Shown: piece by piece, positions 27,481 through 37,607 of the stretch | How the letters are laid out: each line of letters starts with the position of its first letter | Position numbering within the stretch: position 1 is the first letter of the stretch | From: Naasia sp. | GTDB taxonomy: Bacteria; Actinomycetota; Actinomycetes; Actinomycetales; Microbacteriaceae | Length of the DNA: 58,877 nucleotides | Reading direction: 5' to 3' | Assembly: GCF_025465545.1 (NCBI RefSeq) | Contig: NZ_JAODMK010000043.1 | Location: 1 to 58,877, forward strand | Program-made: the position numbers and the translations under genes | The notes under the pieces: generated by a model | The model's input: only the letters and a program-made list of their open reading frames with translations | Databases searched by the model: none | Told to the model about the DNA's origin: nothing

Positions 27481-28851
27481 ATGACCCAGTACGCAGTCGT
27501 CGATCCGGCCAGCGGCGAGACCGTCCGCAACTATGACAGCATCGGCGATGACGCCCTCGACGAGGCCATCGCTGCCGCGAGCGAGGCACACGAGACGTGG
27601 TCGCGGTCGACCACGGCGGATGAGCGCGCCGAGATCATCCGGCGGGTGGCGGACCTGCACACCGAGCGCCGCGACGAGCTCGCCGCGATCATCGTCCGCG
27701 AGATGGGCAAGCCGCTCGAGCAGGCCCTCGGCGAGGTCGACTTCGCCGCGGACATCTACCGCTACTACGCCGACAACGCGACCGGCTTTCTCAAGGACGA
27801 GAAGATCGAGCTGCAGGATGCCGCAGGGGACGCGTTCATCCGCCGCTCGTCGCTCGGCGTGCTGCTCGGCATCATGCCGTGGAACTTCCCCTACTACCAG
27901 GTGGCCCGCTTCGCCGGCCCCAACATCATCATCGGCAACACGATCCTGCTCAAGCACGCCGAGCAGTGCCCCGAGTCGTCGCTCGCGATCGAGGCGATCT
28001 TCCGTGACGCCGGCGCTCCTCGCGGCGCGTACACGAACGTCTTCGCCACTCACGATCAGGTGGCGAAGATCATCGCGCATCCTCGCGTGCAGGGGATCTC
28101 GCTCACCGGTTCCGAACGGGCCGGGGCGGCGGTAGCCGAGCTGGCGGGACGGCACCTCAAGAAGGTGGTGCTCGAACTGGGCGGTTCCGACCCGTTCATC
28201 CTCTTCTCCACCGACGACCTGGATGCCACGGTCGAGTCGGCGGTCAACGCGAGACTCGACAACAACGGACAGTCCTGCAACGCGGCCAAGCGGTTCATCG
28301 TGGCGGACGAGCTCTACGACGCGTTCGTGGAGAAGTTCACCGCCGCGATCACCGCGGTGCAGCCCGCCGATCCCAACGCGCCCGGCACCGTGCTCGGACC
28401 CCTGTCATCCAAGGCAGCGGCCGAGCGGCTCCAGGAGCAGCTCGATCGAGCCGTGGCGCAGGGGGCCACCGTGCTCGCCCGGGGCGAGCGGAAGGACACC
28501 TACTTCCCGCCCGCCGTGCTGGCCGACGTCACGAGCGACATGGACGCGTATCGGGAGGAGTTCTTCGGCCCGGTCGCGCAGGTGTACCGGGTCGCCGACG
28601 AGAGCGAGGCGATCCGCATCGCGAACGACACCCAGTACGGACTCGGTTCCTACGTGTTCACGACCGACCCCGACCAGGCCATGCGTGTGGCGGACCGGAT
28701 CGACGCGGGCATGGTCTGGATCAACCTGGTGCTGGGCGACTCGCCCGAGCTGCCCTTCGGCGGCGTCAAGTCGTCGGGCTCCGGACGCGAGCTCGGCCGC
28801 TACGGTGCCGACGAGTTCGTCAACAAGAAGCTCATCCGCGTCGCCGGCTGA
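27481..28851 (+). CDS. Aldehyde dehydrogenase (succinate-semialdehyde dehydrogenase-like)
   Basis: A 456-residue aldehyde dehydrogenase of the GabD/SSADH group. Catalytic Glu232 lies in LELGGSDPF and the nucleophile Cys266 in NNGQSCNAAKRF; IMPWNFPYYQ is the substrate-channel motif. It starts with ATG behind a clear AAGGAG. It follows the alcohol dehydrogenase by 86 bases. The pair would convert an alcohol to an acid. The exact aldehyde is unknown. Its 3' end faces tatC across a repeat-rich 111-base space. Confidence 0.9.
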   Translation: MTQYAVVDPASGETVRNYDSIGDDALDEAIAAASEAHETWSRSTTADERAEIIRRVADLHTERRDELAAIIVREMGKPLEQALGEVDFAADIYRYYADNATGFLKDEKIELQDAAGDAFIRRSSLGVLLGIMPWNFPYYQVARFAGPNIIIGNTILLKHAEQCPESSLAIEAIFRDAGAPRGAYTNVFATHDQVAKIIAHPRVQGISLTGSERAGAAVAELAGRHLKKVVLELGGSDPFILFSTDDLDATVESAVNARLDNNGQSCNAAKRFIVADELYDAFVEKFTAAITAVQPADPNAPGTVLGPLSSKAAAERLQEQLDRAVAQGATVLARGERKDTYFPPAVLADVTSDMDAYREEFFGPVAQVYRVADESEAIRIANDTQYGLGSYVFTTDPDQAMRVADRIDAGMVWINLVLGDSPELPFGGVKSSGSGRELGRYGADEFVNKKLIRVAG

Positions 28852-28864
28852 CCGCTCCCGCACT

Positions 28865-28940
28865 TTCGCTCAGCAGGCAGAATTCGCTCCGCCCCGGCTT
28901 TTGGGGGCCGTCCTGCCTGCTGGGCGAAATTCTGCCTGCT
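28865..28940. repeat. Intergenic inverted/tandem repeat between convergent genes
   Basis: AGCAGGCAGAATTCGC at 28872-28887 is repeated in reverse at 28924-28940 (GCGAAATTCTGCCTGCT). A third reverse copy of the core CTGCCTGCT lies at 28913-28921. The region can fold into a long hairpin between the 3' ends of the aldehyde dehydrogenase and tatC, so it may act as a bidirectional terminator, but its multi-copy core looks more like a repeat element than a simple terminator. Confidence 0.7.
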
Positions 28941-28962
28941 CAGGGATAGGCCGGGGGAGGGA

Positions 28963-29769
28963 CTAGCGGCGGAGAGCCGCCGTCGCCTGCTGCTCCAGCT
29001 GAGCTGCCCTGCGCTCCACCTGCCGGTCGTGCAGGATCGAGACCCCCGCGGCCGCCAGGTAGAGCACGGCCATCGGCACCGCGAGCAGGAACATCGACAT
29101 CACGTCGGCGGCCGGCGTCGCGATCGCCGAGAAGATCAGGATGGCGAGCAGGGCGGTGCGCCACGCCGTGAGGATCGTCCGGCCGCTCAGGACTCCCAGG
29201 AAGTCGAGCAGCACGAGGAACACGGGCAGCACGAACCCGACGCCCACCGCCAGCACCAGCTTCAGCAGGAATGTGAAGTAGTCGTTCGCCTGGATGAGCG
29301 ACGACGACTCCGCCGGCGCGAACCCGGCGAGGATTGACACGATGTGCGGCAGCACGAACCAGCCGGCCGCGCAGCCGGCCAGGAAGATCGGCACCGCGGA
29401 GAGGAAGAAGCCGAAGGTGTAGCGCTTCTCGGTGCGGGAGAGCGCCGGCACGAAGAAGGCGAAGATCTGGTAGAGCCAGATCGGGCTCGAGACGATGATG
29501 CCCAGGGTGAACGCGATCTGGAGCTTCAGGTCGAACGCGCCGCCGAGACGGTCGAAGTTGATGCTGGCGAGCCGCCCCTGGGTCAGGGCCAGCTCGGCGA
29601 GCGGGGAGCGCATCGCCTCGAAGACGTAGTCGGCCAGGAACCACCCCGCCACGGCTCCGGCCAGAACGGCCAGGGCCGAGCGGTAGAGCCGGTTGCGGAG
29701 CTCGATCAGGTGCCGCCCGAGCGACATCCGCCGGTCCCTCGAGCGGCGCAGAGACGCTGCCGCCGTCAC
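28963..29769 (-). CDS. tatC: Twin-arginine translocase subunit TatC
   Basis: A 268-residue polytopic membrane protein with six helices, the receptor subunit of the Tat export system. LGRHLIELRNRLYRS at the N-terminus and the LPVFLVLLDFLGVLSGRT region are TatC hallmarks. The GTG at 29769 lies two bases after the tatA stop and was preferred over the much longer open frame, whose extra part is only a shadow of tatA; ATG 29727 is an alternative that removes 14 residues. The C-terminus is a short charged cytoplasmic tail. It is last in the tatB-tatA-tatC unit. Confidence 0.93.
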   Translation of the reverse strand: MTAAASLRRSRDRRMSLGRHLIELRNRLYRSALAVLAGAVAGWFLADYVFEAMRSPLAELALTQGRLASINFDRLGGAFDLKLQIAFTLGIIVSSPIWLYQIFAFFVPALSRTEKRYTFGFFLSAVPIFLAGCAAGWFVLPHIVSILAGFAPAESSSLIQANDYFTFLLKLVLAVGVGFVLPVFLVLLDFLGVLSGRTILTAWRTALLAILIFSAIATPAADVMSMFLLAVPMAVLYLAAAGVSILHDRQVERRAAQLEQQATAALRR

Positions 29770-29771
29770 CG

Positions 29772-29987
29772 TCAGACCTTCGGGGGAGTGCGCGGCACGA
29801 CGACCTCGGCGTCGACCATGTCGGCGGGCGCGGCGTCGTCGTCCTTGGCAGTCGTCATCTCGCTCTTGAAGATGCGGGTGGACTGCCCGACGCTGCGGGC
29901 GAGCGCGGGAAGCTTGGCCGCGCCGAAGAGCAGAAGCACGATGGCGAGGATGACGAGGAGGTGCCATCCTCCGAGATTTCCGAGCAT
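29772..29987 (-). CDS. tatA: Twin-arginine translocase subunit TatA
   Basis: A 71-residue Tat pore component: one transmembrane helix (WHLLVILAIVLLLF), then the amphipathic helix beginning FGAAKLPALARSVGQS and an acidic tail. The ATG at 29987 was chosen because AAAGGA sits nine to ten bases upstream and the product then begins MLGNLGGWH like other actinobacterial TatA proteins; a TTG at 29996 overlapping the tatB stop is the alternative. Confidence 0.92.
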   Translation of the reverse strand: MLGNLGGWHLLVILAIVLLLFGAAKLPALARSVGQSTRIFKSEMTTAKDDDAAPADMVDAEVVVPRTPPKV

Positions 29988-29992
29988 GGGGA

Positions 29993-30382
29993 TCAATTCC
30001 TTTCAGGCGAGCTGGACGGCTCCTCTGCAGCGGAATGCTGCTGAGAGAGCCCTGCCGGGAATTCCGCCGGCATCGGTGCAGAAGAGCGTTTCGAGGGGGA
30101 GATAGGCGGGCGTGAACCGGCCGACGGAAGTTCGTCGAGAAGGGCGTCTCGGATTATCCGGCGCGGGTCGTAGTGACGCGGGTCGAGTTTGACCCAGTCG
30201 ACCTCGTCGAATTCGGGACCCATCTCCTGCCGCATCCGGTCCTTCGCCCCGTCCGCGAGGTCGCGCGCGCTCCGCACGAACCGGGCGAGCTGGGAGGCGA
30301 ATTCCGGCAGCCGCTGCGGTCCGATCAGGAAGACCGCGATCACCGCGATGAGCACGATCTTGTCGAGAGTGAGGCCGAACAT
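29993..30382 (-). CDS. tatB: Twin-arginine translocase subunit TatB
   Basis: A 129-residue protein with one N-terminal helix (KIVLIAVIAVFLIGPQRLP), an amphipathic helix and a long polar tail. VDWVKLDPRHYDPRRIIRDA is typical of actinobacterial TatB. TatB works with TatC in recognising twin-arginine signals. It lies upstream of tatA, with five bases between stop and the preferred tatA ATG, giving the order B-A-C, whereas the common order is A-B-C or tatAC with tatB elsewhere. A strong inverted repeat separates it from the ferritin-like gene upstream. Confidence 0.9.
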   Translation of the reverse strand: MFGLTLDKIVLIAVIAVFLIGPQRLPEFASQLARFVRSARDLADGAKDRMRQEMGPEFDEVDWVKLDPRHYDPRRIIRDALLDELPSAGSRPPISPSKRSSAPMPAEFPAGLSQQHSAAEEPSSSPERN

Positions 30383-30403
30383 GGCTTCCTTCCTCGGTCG
30401 GGT

Positions 30404-30456
30404 CTCCCGCCGCGCAGTCGCCGAACTTCGGGTGATCGGCGTCCGCGCGGCGGGAG
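30404..30456 (-). terminator. Strong inverted repeat between the ferritin-like gene and tatB
   Basis: CTCCCGCCGCGC at 30404-30415 pairs perfectly with GCGCGGCGGGAG at 30445-30456. The 12-base GC-rich stem lies in the 96-base gap between the two minus-strand genes. No T-tract follows, so it may terminate weakly, attenuate or protect the upstream mRNA, letting the ferritin-like gene be expressed more than tatBAC. Confidence 0.55.
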
Positions 30457-30478
30457 GTTCTCGGGTCAGCGGAACGAA

Positions 30479-31423
30479 CTAGTCGTTGTCGCCGCTCTCG
30501 CGGAAGGTGCCGTTGACGCCGGCGGGGAAGAATCCACCCTGGGTGACCTTCGCGGGGTTGAGGTAGACGATGTTCAGGACCTGCGCCGTGCTGCGGGAGT
30601 CCACAATGCTGGCGCTGTTGTGGGTCGGAACCAGGAAAGCCGTGCCACCGTTCCTGGTGAGGGCATGATCGAGATCGCTCGGTCCGTCCAGGCTGTCGCG
30701 CGCCGCGGTGATTTTGTTCGCGGAGCTCGCAAGACCCTTCTCCAAGATCTCGGTGCGGATGATCCCGGCGTGGTACGCCTCGACCGCCAGGATGCCGGCT
30801 GCGGCCTCCAAGTAGGTCTTGTTCGAGATCAGCGGAGCAGCGCCCTTGTAGGCGGTCACTCCGACGTCCTCGAACACGAAGGCACCGAGCAGGAAGTTCT
30901 CCTCGCTGGCGTACGGGTCGAACGTCTGGCCCTTGGTGATGAGGCCGGCGGCCATCGCGGCAGCGGTGAAGCTCTCCTTGATGTTGATGGCCGGCTCCGA
31001 CACTGCCGCGCTGCCCAAGGCCGTACGGAGGAAGCTCACGTGATTCTTCTCGTCCTGCGCGATCTGAGTGGCGATCTCCTTCAGCCGATCGGTCTTGAAC
31101 GGCACGGCGTGTCCGCCGGTCACGGGTCCCTGCTTGCCCTTGCCGGTGCGCAGGGAGGCCGGGAGGCCGTGGCCGTACACGGCCTGGGAGTAGAACTCCG
31201 CCTCGAGGTATTCGAGGTTGAGGGCGAAGTTCAGGACCGCGCCGTCCGTGACCGCGCCCGACGCGGCCGCCATGGCAACGTCGCGGGATGCTCCGCCGGT
31301 GGTCAGCGCGGAGACGCCCACCCCGACTCCGGCGATGCCGGCCGCAGTGAGGAACCGACGACGGTCCCACTCACTCTCCGCGCTCCGGTCGATCGCATTC
31401 TTGATGAACCTCTTGTCAAACAT
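30479..31423 (-). CDS. Ferritin-like domain protein with twin-arginine signal
   Basis: A 314-residue exported protein. The N-terminus contains WDRRRFLTAAGIAGVGVG, a twin-arginine signal with a following hydrophobic stretch. The rest is helical with ferritin-like acidic motifs: NLEYLEAEFYSQAV, AQDEKNHVSFLR, and EAYHAGIIRTEI, which could form a di-metal site. It resembles the ferritin-like/desiccation-related (PCC13-62-type) proteins of unknown biochemical role. ATG 31423 was chosen because AAGGAG lies four bases upstream; the open frame to 31483 adds 20 unlike residues. It is immediately upstream of tatB, the machinery it should need. Confidence 0.85.
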   Translation of the reverse strand: MFDKRFIKNAIDRSAESEWDRRRFLTAAGIAGVGVGVSALTTGGASRDVAMAAASGAVTDGAVLNFALNLEYLEAEFYSQAVYGHGLPASLRTGKGKQGPVTGGHAVPFKTDRLKEIATQIAQDEKNHVSFLRTALGSAAVSEPAINIKESFTAAAMAAGLITKGQTFDPYASEENFLLGAFVFEDVGVTAYKGAAPLISNKTYLEAAAGILAVEAYHAGIIRTEILEKGLASSANKITAARDSLDGPSDLDHALTRNGGTAFLVPTHNSASIVDSRSTAQVLNIVYLNPAKVTQGGFFPAGVNGTFRESGDND

Positions 31424-31842
31424 CGTGCTCCTTGGGTGAAAGGCAGGTCGATATCGGCGGGTCCCCCCAATGCGGCGCTTCAACTATCCGCACTCGTCGC
31501 GCAGCCGGTGGCCGCGCTCCGCTGACTGTATGGGTCGATTCCGGCGGAAAAACCGCGCATTCAGCGGTTACTCAGCGGCAGAGAAGAGTGCAAAGAAAAC
31601 CATGGAGAATCGCCGCAATCCGACCATCCGGAGGCCTCCGAACTGACTACTGGGACGCATTCCCGAATTCGCTGTTCGAGGCTGGAATGGGCACTGGCGC
31701 CTCCGCTGCGGTGATGACGCAATCGGTCGACGCGGCCCGCGCTGGCACGCTCCCGGACCGACGGGCGCAAGCCTGATAGAACGGTGGGACGTCGGCGTAC
31801 GGCTCGCCGACCCAGGAGCACGACGGGGGAGGGCGGGCCACC
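31424..31842. other. Divergent intergenic region without a recognisable gene
   Basis: About 420 bases between the ferritin-like gene and the divergent DMT transporter. It is somewhat less GC-rich around 31550-31680 than its surroundings and should hold both promoters. Short open frames occur, but none has a ribosome binding site or recognisable protein character. Confidence 0.45.
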
Positions 31843-32745
31843 GTGTCACTCGACACCATCGCCATCCTCGGCGTGCTGACGGCCCTCTCGGGGACCGTGC
31901 TGCTCGCGGTCGGCGCACAGCTGCAGCATCGCGGCGTCGAATCCACGAGCCACTCGGACGGGCCGGGCGGCGGACTGAAGCTGCGGCAGCTGGCGATCCT
32001 CGTGCGCAACCGGCTCTGGCTCCTCGGCATCCTGCTCACCGGCGCGGCCATGGTCCTGAACCTGATCAGCCTCCGGCTCGCGCCGCTCATCGTGGTGCAG
32101 CCGCTCGGGGTCGTCGCTCTGGTGATCACGGCCCTGCTCAACGCGAGGGCGCACTCCTATCGGCTGTCCTGGGCGTCCATCTCCGCCATCGCGGTGTGCG
32201 TGGCGGGCATCGGCACCTTCGTGACGGTCGGAGCCCTCACAGCGCGGAACTCGGTCGTGTCGGATGCCGACCTGGGCGTGATCCTCACCGTCCTGTCGGT
32301 CGCGGTGGTCCTCATCCTGGTCGCGGTGGTCACCCTGCGGCGGCGCTTCCCGGCGATGATCAACGTCCTGTCCGCGGGGCTGCTCTCCGGGTTCGTCGTC
32401 ACGCTCGCCAAGACGGTCGTCACCCGGGTGTCGGTGGGCGAGATCGGCTGGCTCACCTTCGTGGGAGCGGTCGCCCTGGTGGCCGCAGCCACCGCGAGCG
32501 CCTACTTCGTGCAGAGCGCCTACGCGTCGGGGCCGGTCGACCTCATCGTGGCCGGCCTCACCATCCTCGACCCGCTGGTCGCGGTGACCCTGGGGGTGCT
32601 CGTGCTGGGGGAGGCGGCGCGGACGCCGCTCTGGGCGGTGCTGGCATACGGAGTCAGCGGAGCGGCGGCCATCCTGGGAGTGTTCCTGCTGGCTCGCAAC
32701 CACCCGCAGGCTGCCGAATACGAGGAGGAAGCCCGCCTCCCCTGA
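31843..32745 (+). CDS. DMT-superfamily (NIPA/EamA-like) membrane transporter
   Basis: A 300-residue membrane protein with about nine helices: TIAILGVLTALSGTVLLAVG at the start, then paired helices with LRLAPLIVVQPLGVVALVI and the mirrored LTILDPLVAVTLGVLVLGE, the internal duplication typical of DMT transporters. A GTG start lies behind GGGGGAGGG. Relatives include NIPA-type magnesium transporters and EamA exporters; the substrate is not evident. Confidence 0.82.
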   Translation: MSLDTIAILGVLTALSGTVLLAVGAQLQHRGVESTSHSDGPGGGLKLRQLAILVRNRLWLLGILLTGAAMVLNLISLRLAPLIVVQPLGVVALVITALLNARAHSYRLSWASISAIAVCVAGIGTFVTVGALTARNSVVSDADLGVILTVLSVAVVLILVAVVTLRRRFPAMINVLSAGLLSGFVVTLAKTVVTRVSVGEIGWLTFVGAVALVAAATASAYFVQSAYASGPVDLIVAGLTILDPLVAVTLGVLVLGEAARTPLWAVLAYGVSGAAAILGVFLLARNHPQAAEYEEEARLP

Positions 32746-32804
32746 GAGCGCCCGTCGTGTCAACCGGGTGGGCTTGTGCCGCCCGCCCGGGTCAAGATGT
32801 TCGG

Positions 32805-33158
32805 GTGAGGCGCATCTCCTATTCTGACGAGCACTTCGTCACCACCAACGGCATCTCCGAGAAGCTGCTCGAGTACGCCAAGCTGATGGGCCGGCGGGAC
32901 ACCGACGATGTCGTGCAGATCCCCGCGTTCGACGATTCCGGTGCGGTCTGGTCGGTCGAGGTGCTGATCGGACCAGCCAGCCAGATCACCGCGGTGCAGA
33001 CGAAGGGCGACGAGCTGGACTTCGACGATTCGGAAGTCGTGGCCGAGCTGGAGAAGCGGATCGCGGCACTGGGACCGAGCCTGCCGATGCCGGCCAGGGC
33101 CGCCGAGGACGGCGAGGCGATCACCTCGGACTTCGATCCCGACTTCAGCGACGTCTGA
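32805..33158 (+). CDS. Conserved acidic hypothetical protein
   Basis: A 117-residue soluble protein that I do not recognise. It begins VRRISYSDEHFVTTNG, has a central IPAFDDSGAVWSVEVLIGPA strand-rich part and an acidic C-terminus ending SDFDPDFSDV. The GTG at 32805 was chosen because the protein-like composition starts there; the open frame upstream is a shadow of the transporter gene. No clear ribosome binding site is visible. Function unknown; it is probably a single-domain protein. Confidence 0.68.
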   Translation: MRRISYSDEHFVTTNGISEKLLEYAKLMGRRDTDDVVQIPAFDDSGAVWSVEVLIGPASQITAVQTKGDELDFDDSEVVAELEKRIAALGPSLPMPARAAEDGEAITSDFDPDFSDV

Positions 33159-33251
33159 CCCTGGGCGGCCCGCGATCCGGGTGGGAGGCGCGGGAGCCGA
33201 GGGCGGTACCGACGCTCAACTATCGTTGACCCTCGAGCCGGAGGGGGTCGC

Positions 33252-35249
33252 GTGGAGGCTGTGCCGCTGATCGGCGTCGTCCTCGCCGCCCTCGTGGTCG
33301 TGCTGATTCCGGGCCTCGCCGTCGGCGCCGCCCTCGGTCTGCGCGGCCTTCCCCTCGCCGCCCTCGCGGGCCCGGTGACGTGTGCCGTGCTGGGCCTGGG
33401 GGCCGTGCTCCTGGAGATCCTCGGGATCCCCTTCGCCGCCTGGTCGATCGCGCTGGGCGTGCTGCTGACGGCCGCCCTCGCCCTCGGGATCGGCGTGCTC
33501 CTCCGGCGGCTGCCGAGCCGATCGCCGGAGGAGCCCCGGCTGCGCTGGCTGCTGCCGGCCTGGGCGGCCGCTGCCGTGGTGATCCTCCTCGTGGTCGCAT
33601 CAGCGCTTCCCGCGCCTGATGCGATCAGCCAGACCTACGACGCGGTCTTCCACCTGAACGCGGCCGCGTCGATCCTCGACACCGGCCATGCCTCCTCGTT
33701 CACGCTGTACCGGCTCAACAATCCCGGCGACGACATCGAGTTCTATCCGGCGGTCTGGCACGCGCTTGTGGCGCTGACGGCTCAGGTGTCGGGGGCGAGC
33801 AGCGCGCTGGCGACCAATGCGACCTGGCTCGCGGTCGCCATCGGTGTGTGGGTTCCTGCGGTCACCTGGCTCACCTCGACGGTCGCCCCCGCGCGCGCGC
33901 GGACGGCCGCGACCGTCGTCGCCCCGCTGCTGGCCTCGGGCTTCGCTGCGTTCCCCTACCTGCTGCTGGACTGGGGCACCCTGTACCCGACCGGCATCGC
34001 CTATGCGCTCATGCCGGTGGGTCTCGCCCTTGCAGTGCGGATTCTCCGGCTGACTCCGGACGGGGCCGATCGCGGAGTGGCGCGCGATCTCCTGCTGTTC
34101 GCGATCTGGCTGGGTGCGGAGGTGTTCGCCCACCCGCGGTCGATGGTGAGCTTCGCCGCGGTCGCGACGCCGCTCCTGGTCGCCTTCGTCCACCGCTGGC
34201 TCGCCGGCCGGGCCAGGCGGCCGGGCGGCCGCCGCTTCGTCACGCTCACCGTGGTCCTCGGCGGCGCGGCTCTGGTCGGGTTCGGCGTCCTCGCCGCGAT
34301 CGCCGTCCTGCGCTACTTCCACGCCGACGAGCGTCCCATCTCGGACCGGCTCAACGGGGGTCCCGCCCGAGCGAACCAGTCGCTGCTCGGCGCCGTGGTG
34401 CAGGTACTCACCCAGACCCCGGTCGTCGTCCCGGGCGCCACGATGATCGTCCCCGCGGCCGGGCTCGCTCTCCTCACGATCGCCGGCATCGTGCTCGCGC
34501 TGCGCACCAGGGGGCTGCGCTGGCTGGTCGCGTCGTTCGCCGTCCTGGGCGTCCTGTACTGCCTGGCCGCGTCGTCCGACGCCGACCTGGTGAAGGTGCT
34601 CACCGGGCTCTGGTACAAGGACAAGTACCGGCTCTTCTCGGTCCTGCCTCTGCTCGCGGTGCCGCTGGCTGCCGTGGCGGCGAGCGCAGGACGCGACTGG
34701 ATCGCGCGCCGCGTGGGACCGCGCGGCCCCGGGACAGCAGCGATCGTGGCGGGCGCGCTCGTCGTCGCGATCACCACGGTGCCGAGCCTGCTGGGGATGC
34801 AGGGCGCCATCGCGCGCACCTTCGCCCTCGAGGAGAGCGACAAGGGCGGCAGGCTCCTCGACGCCGCCGAGGTGCGACTGATCAAGCGACTCCCGGAGTT
34901 CGTGCCCCAGGGCGAGTCGGTGGTCGGCAACCCGTGGAACGGTTCGGCACTCACCTGGGCCATCGGTGGCCGGGAGTCGGTGTTCCCCCACCTGACCGGC
35001 AGCTGGGGGAAGGACCGCGCCCTCGTCGCCGAGCGGCTCGACGCGGTCTCGACCGACCCCGGCATCTGCGCGGCACTCGACCGGCTGCACGCCCACTACC
35101 TGTTCTCCTCGAAGGGCATCCAGGGCGGCGACGACAGGGCGGCCGAGTACTTCTCGGGCATCGACCGCGCCGTGGGCGCGCCCGGGTTCACCGAGGTGGC
35201 GCGGGACGGGGACAGCGTCCTCTACTTCATCGACGCCTGCGCTTCCTAG
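33252..35249 (+). CDS. Large polytopic membrane protein (DUF6541-like)
   Basis: A 665-residue membrane protein with about thirteen helices and a C-terminal extracytoplasmic region. Visible features are a first helix of LIGVVLAALVVVLIPGLAVG type, a loop LYRLNNPGDDIEFYPAVWHA after about residue 150, the motif YKDKYRLFSVLPLLAVPLAA near residue 455, and a soluble tail with GNPWNGSALTWAIGGRESVF. These resemble the actinobacterial DUF6541 family, distantly like membrane glycosyltransferases. The GTG start lies behind GGAGGGGG. The function is not established; a role in cell-envelope glycan assembly is possible. Confidence 0.75.
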   Translation: MEAVPLIGVVLAALVVVLIPGLAVGAALGLRGLPLAALAGPVTCAVLGLGAVLLEILGIPFAAWSIALGVLLTAALALGIGVLLRRLPSRSPEEPRLRWLLPAWAAAAVVILLVVASALPAPDAISQTYDAVFHLNAAASILDTGHASSFTLYRLNNPGDDIEFYPAVWHALVALTAQVSGASSALATNATWLAVAIGVWVPAVTWLTSTVAPARARTAATVVAPLLASGFAAFPYLLLDWGTLYPTGIAYALMPVGLALAVRILRLTPDGADRGVARDLLLFAIWLGAEVFAHPRSMVSFAAVATPLLVAFVHRWLAGRARRPGGRRFVTLTVVLGGAALVGFGVLAAIAVLRYFHADERPISDRLNGGPARANQSLLGAVVQVLTQTPVVVPGATMIVPAAGLALLTIAGIVLALRTRGLRWLVASFAVLGVLYCLAASSDADLVKVLTGLWYKDKYRLFSVLPLLAVPLAAVAASAGRDWIARRVGPRGPGTAAIVAGALVVAITTVPSLLGMQGAIARTFALEESDKGGRLLDAAEVRLIKRLPEFVPQGESVVGNPWNGSALTWAIGGRESVFPHLTGSWGKDRALVAERLDAVSTDPGICAALDRLHAHYLFSSKGIQGGDDRAAEYFSGIDRAVGAPGFTEVARDGDSVLYFIDACAS

Positions 35250-35313
35250 CCCCGACGGGCGGTCCGGTGAGGAACGCCCGAGGATCCACGGGGCCGCACC
35301 GGCAGGGCGGCGG

Positions 35314-36482
<1,169 letters not shown>

Positions 36483-36486
<4 letters not shown>

Positions 36487-37607
36487 GACCGTTCGATCGC
36501 CTTCCGGATGTTGTGGGCCGCCGTCTCGGGAGGCACGTCGCCGATCCACGCGCCCATCGCGGCTTCCGATCCGGCCAGGTACTTCAGGCGGTCCACCGCC
36601 CGTCGGGGTGAGGTCAGCTGGAGGTTGAGGCGCACCGTCTCCCGACCGCGGTGCACCGGGGCCTGGTGCCATGCGGCGATGTAGGGGGTGGGGGAGTCGT
36701 AGAGCGCGTCGATTCCGCGCAGCAGCCGCAGGTAGAGGCTCGCGAGCTCGTCGCGCTCCTCGGCGCTGGTCGCCGCGAAGTCCGGCACGGGGCGGTGGGG
36801 CAGCAGATGCACCTCGATCGGCCAGCGCGCCGCGAAGGGGACGAACGCGGTCCAATGCTCGCCGGCGAGCACCACGCGGTCGCCCGCCCGCTCGCTGTCG
36901 AGGATTCGCTGGAACAGATCGGGGGAGGTGCGCTCGATCGAGTCCAGCAGCCGGGTGGTGCGCGGGGTGATGTAGGGGTAGGCGTAGATCTGGCCGTGCG
37001 GATGGTGCAGGGTCACCCCGATGGCCTCGCCGCGGTTCTCGAACGGGAACACCTGTTCGATTCCCGGCAGGGCGGACAGCGCCGCAGTCCGGTCGGCCCA
37101 GGCCTCGATGACCGTCCGCGCCCTGCTGACCGTCTGGGTCCCGAAGGAGCCCTCGGTGGCGGGGCTGAAGCACACCACCTCCGTCCGGCCGACCGACGTG
37201 CGGGTGCGGCCGAGCCCGAGCTCGGCGAGGTCCTCCAGTCCACGCGGCGGGTCGAGTGCGACGGGGTAGCCGAGGTCGTTCTGGGCGAGGGCGGGACCGA
37301 ACGAGGGCGACTTGTTCTCGAAGACGGCGACGTCGTAGAGCGCGGGCACCTCCGACGGATTACCGGCGCTCTGCGGCGCGAGGGGGTCGAGGTGGGCCGG
37401 GGGCAGGAAGGCACGGTTCTGCCGCGCCGCCGCGATCGAGACCCAGTCGCCGGTCAGGACATCCAAGCGCATCGTGGCGGTGTCGGGCCGGGGGTCCAGC
37501 ACGCGTGTGTCGACCGCCCGCTCGGGGCCGAGAGTGGTGTCCGCGTCGTCGAAGTAGAACAGCTCGCGGCCGTCGGCGAGAAGCGCGGTGCGCTTGACGA
37601 TGGGCAT
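36483..37607 (-). CDS. galT: Galactose-1-phosphate uridylyltransferase
   Basis: A 374-residue HIT-superfamily transferase that exchanges UMP between UDP-glucose and galactose-1-phosphate. The active-site His triad is in LHHPHGQIYAYPYI, with the nucleophilic histidine in HPH. VEVHLLPHR-like IEVHLLPHRPVPDF marks the second half, and DWVSIAAARQNRAFLP the N-terminal substrate loop. First gene of the galT-galK unit, divergent from an ABC transporter over 189 bases. Confidence 0.94.

Noticed and set aside
24875-27589. A 904-codon open frame on the minus strand opposite the permease and alcohol dehydrogenase
   Set aside because: Antisense shadow: highly charged, repetitive composition, no start signal, and both plus-strand genes have clear motifs.
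31432-31776. Open frame of 114 codons between the ferritin-like gene and the DMT transporter
   Set aside because: No ribosome binding site and mixed composition; it covers the expected promoter region of both flanking genes.
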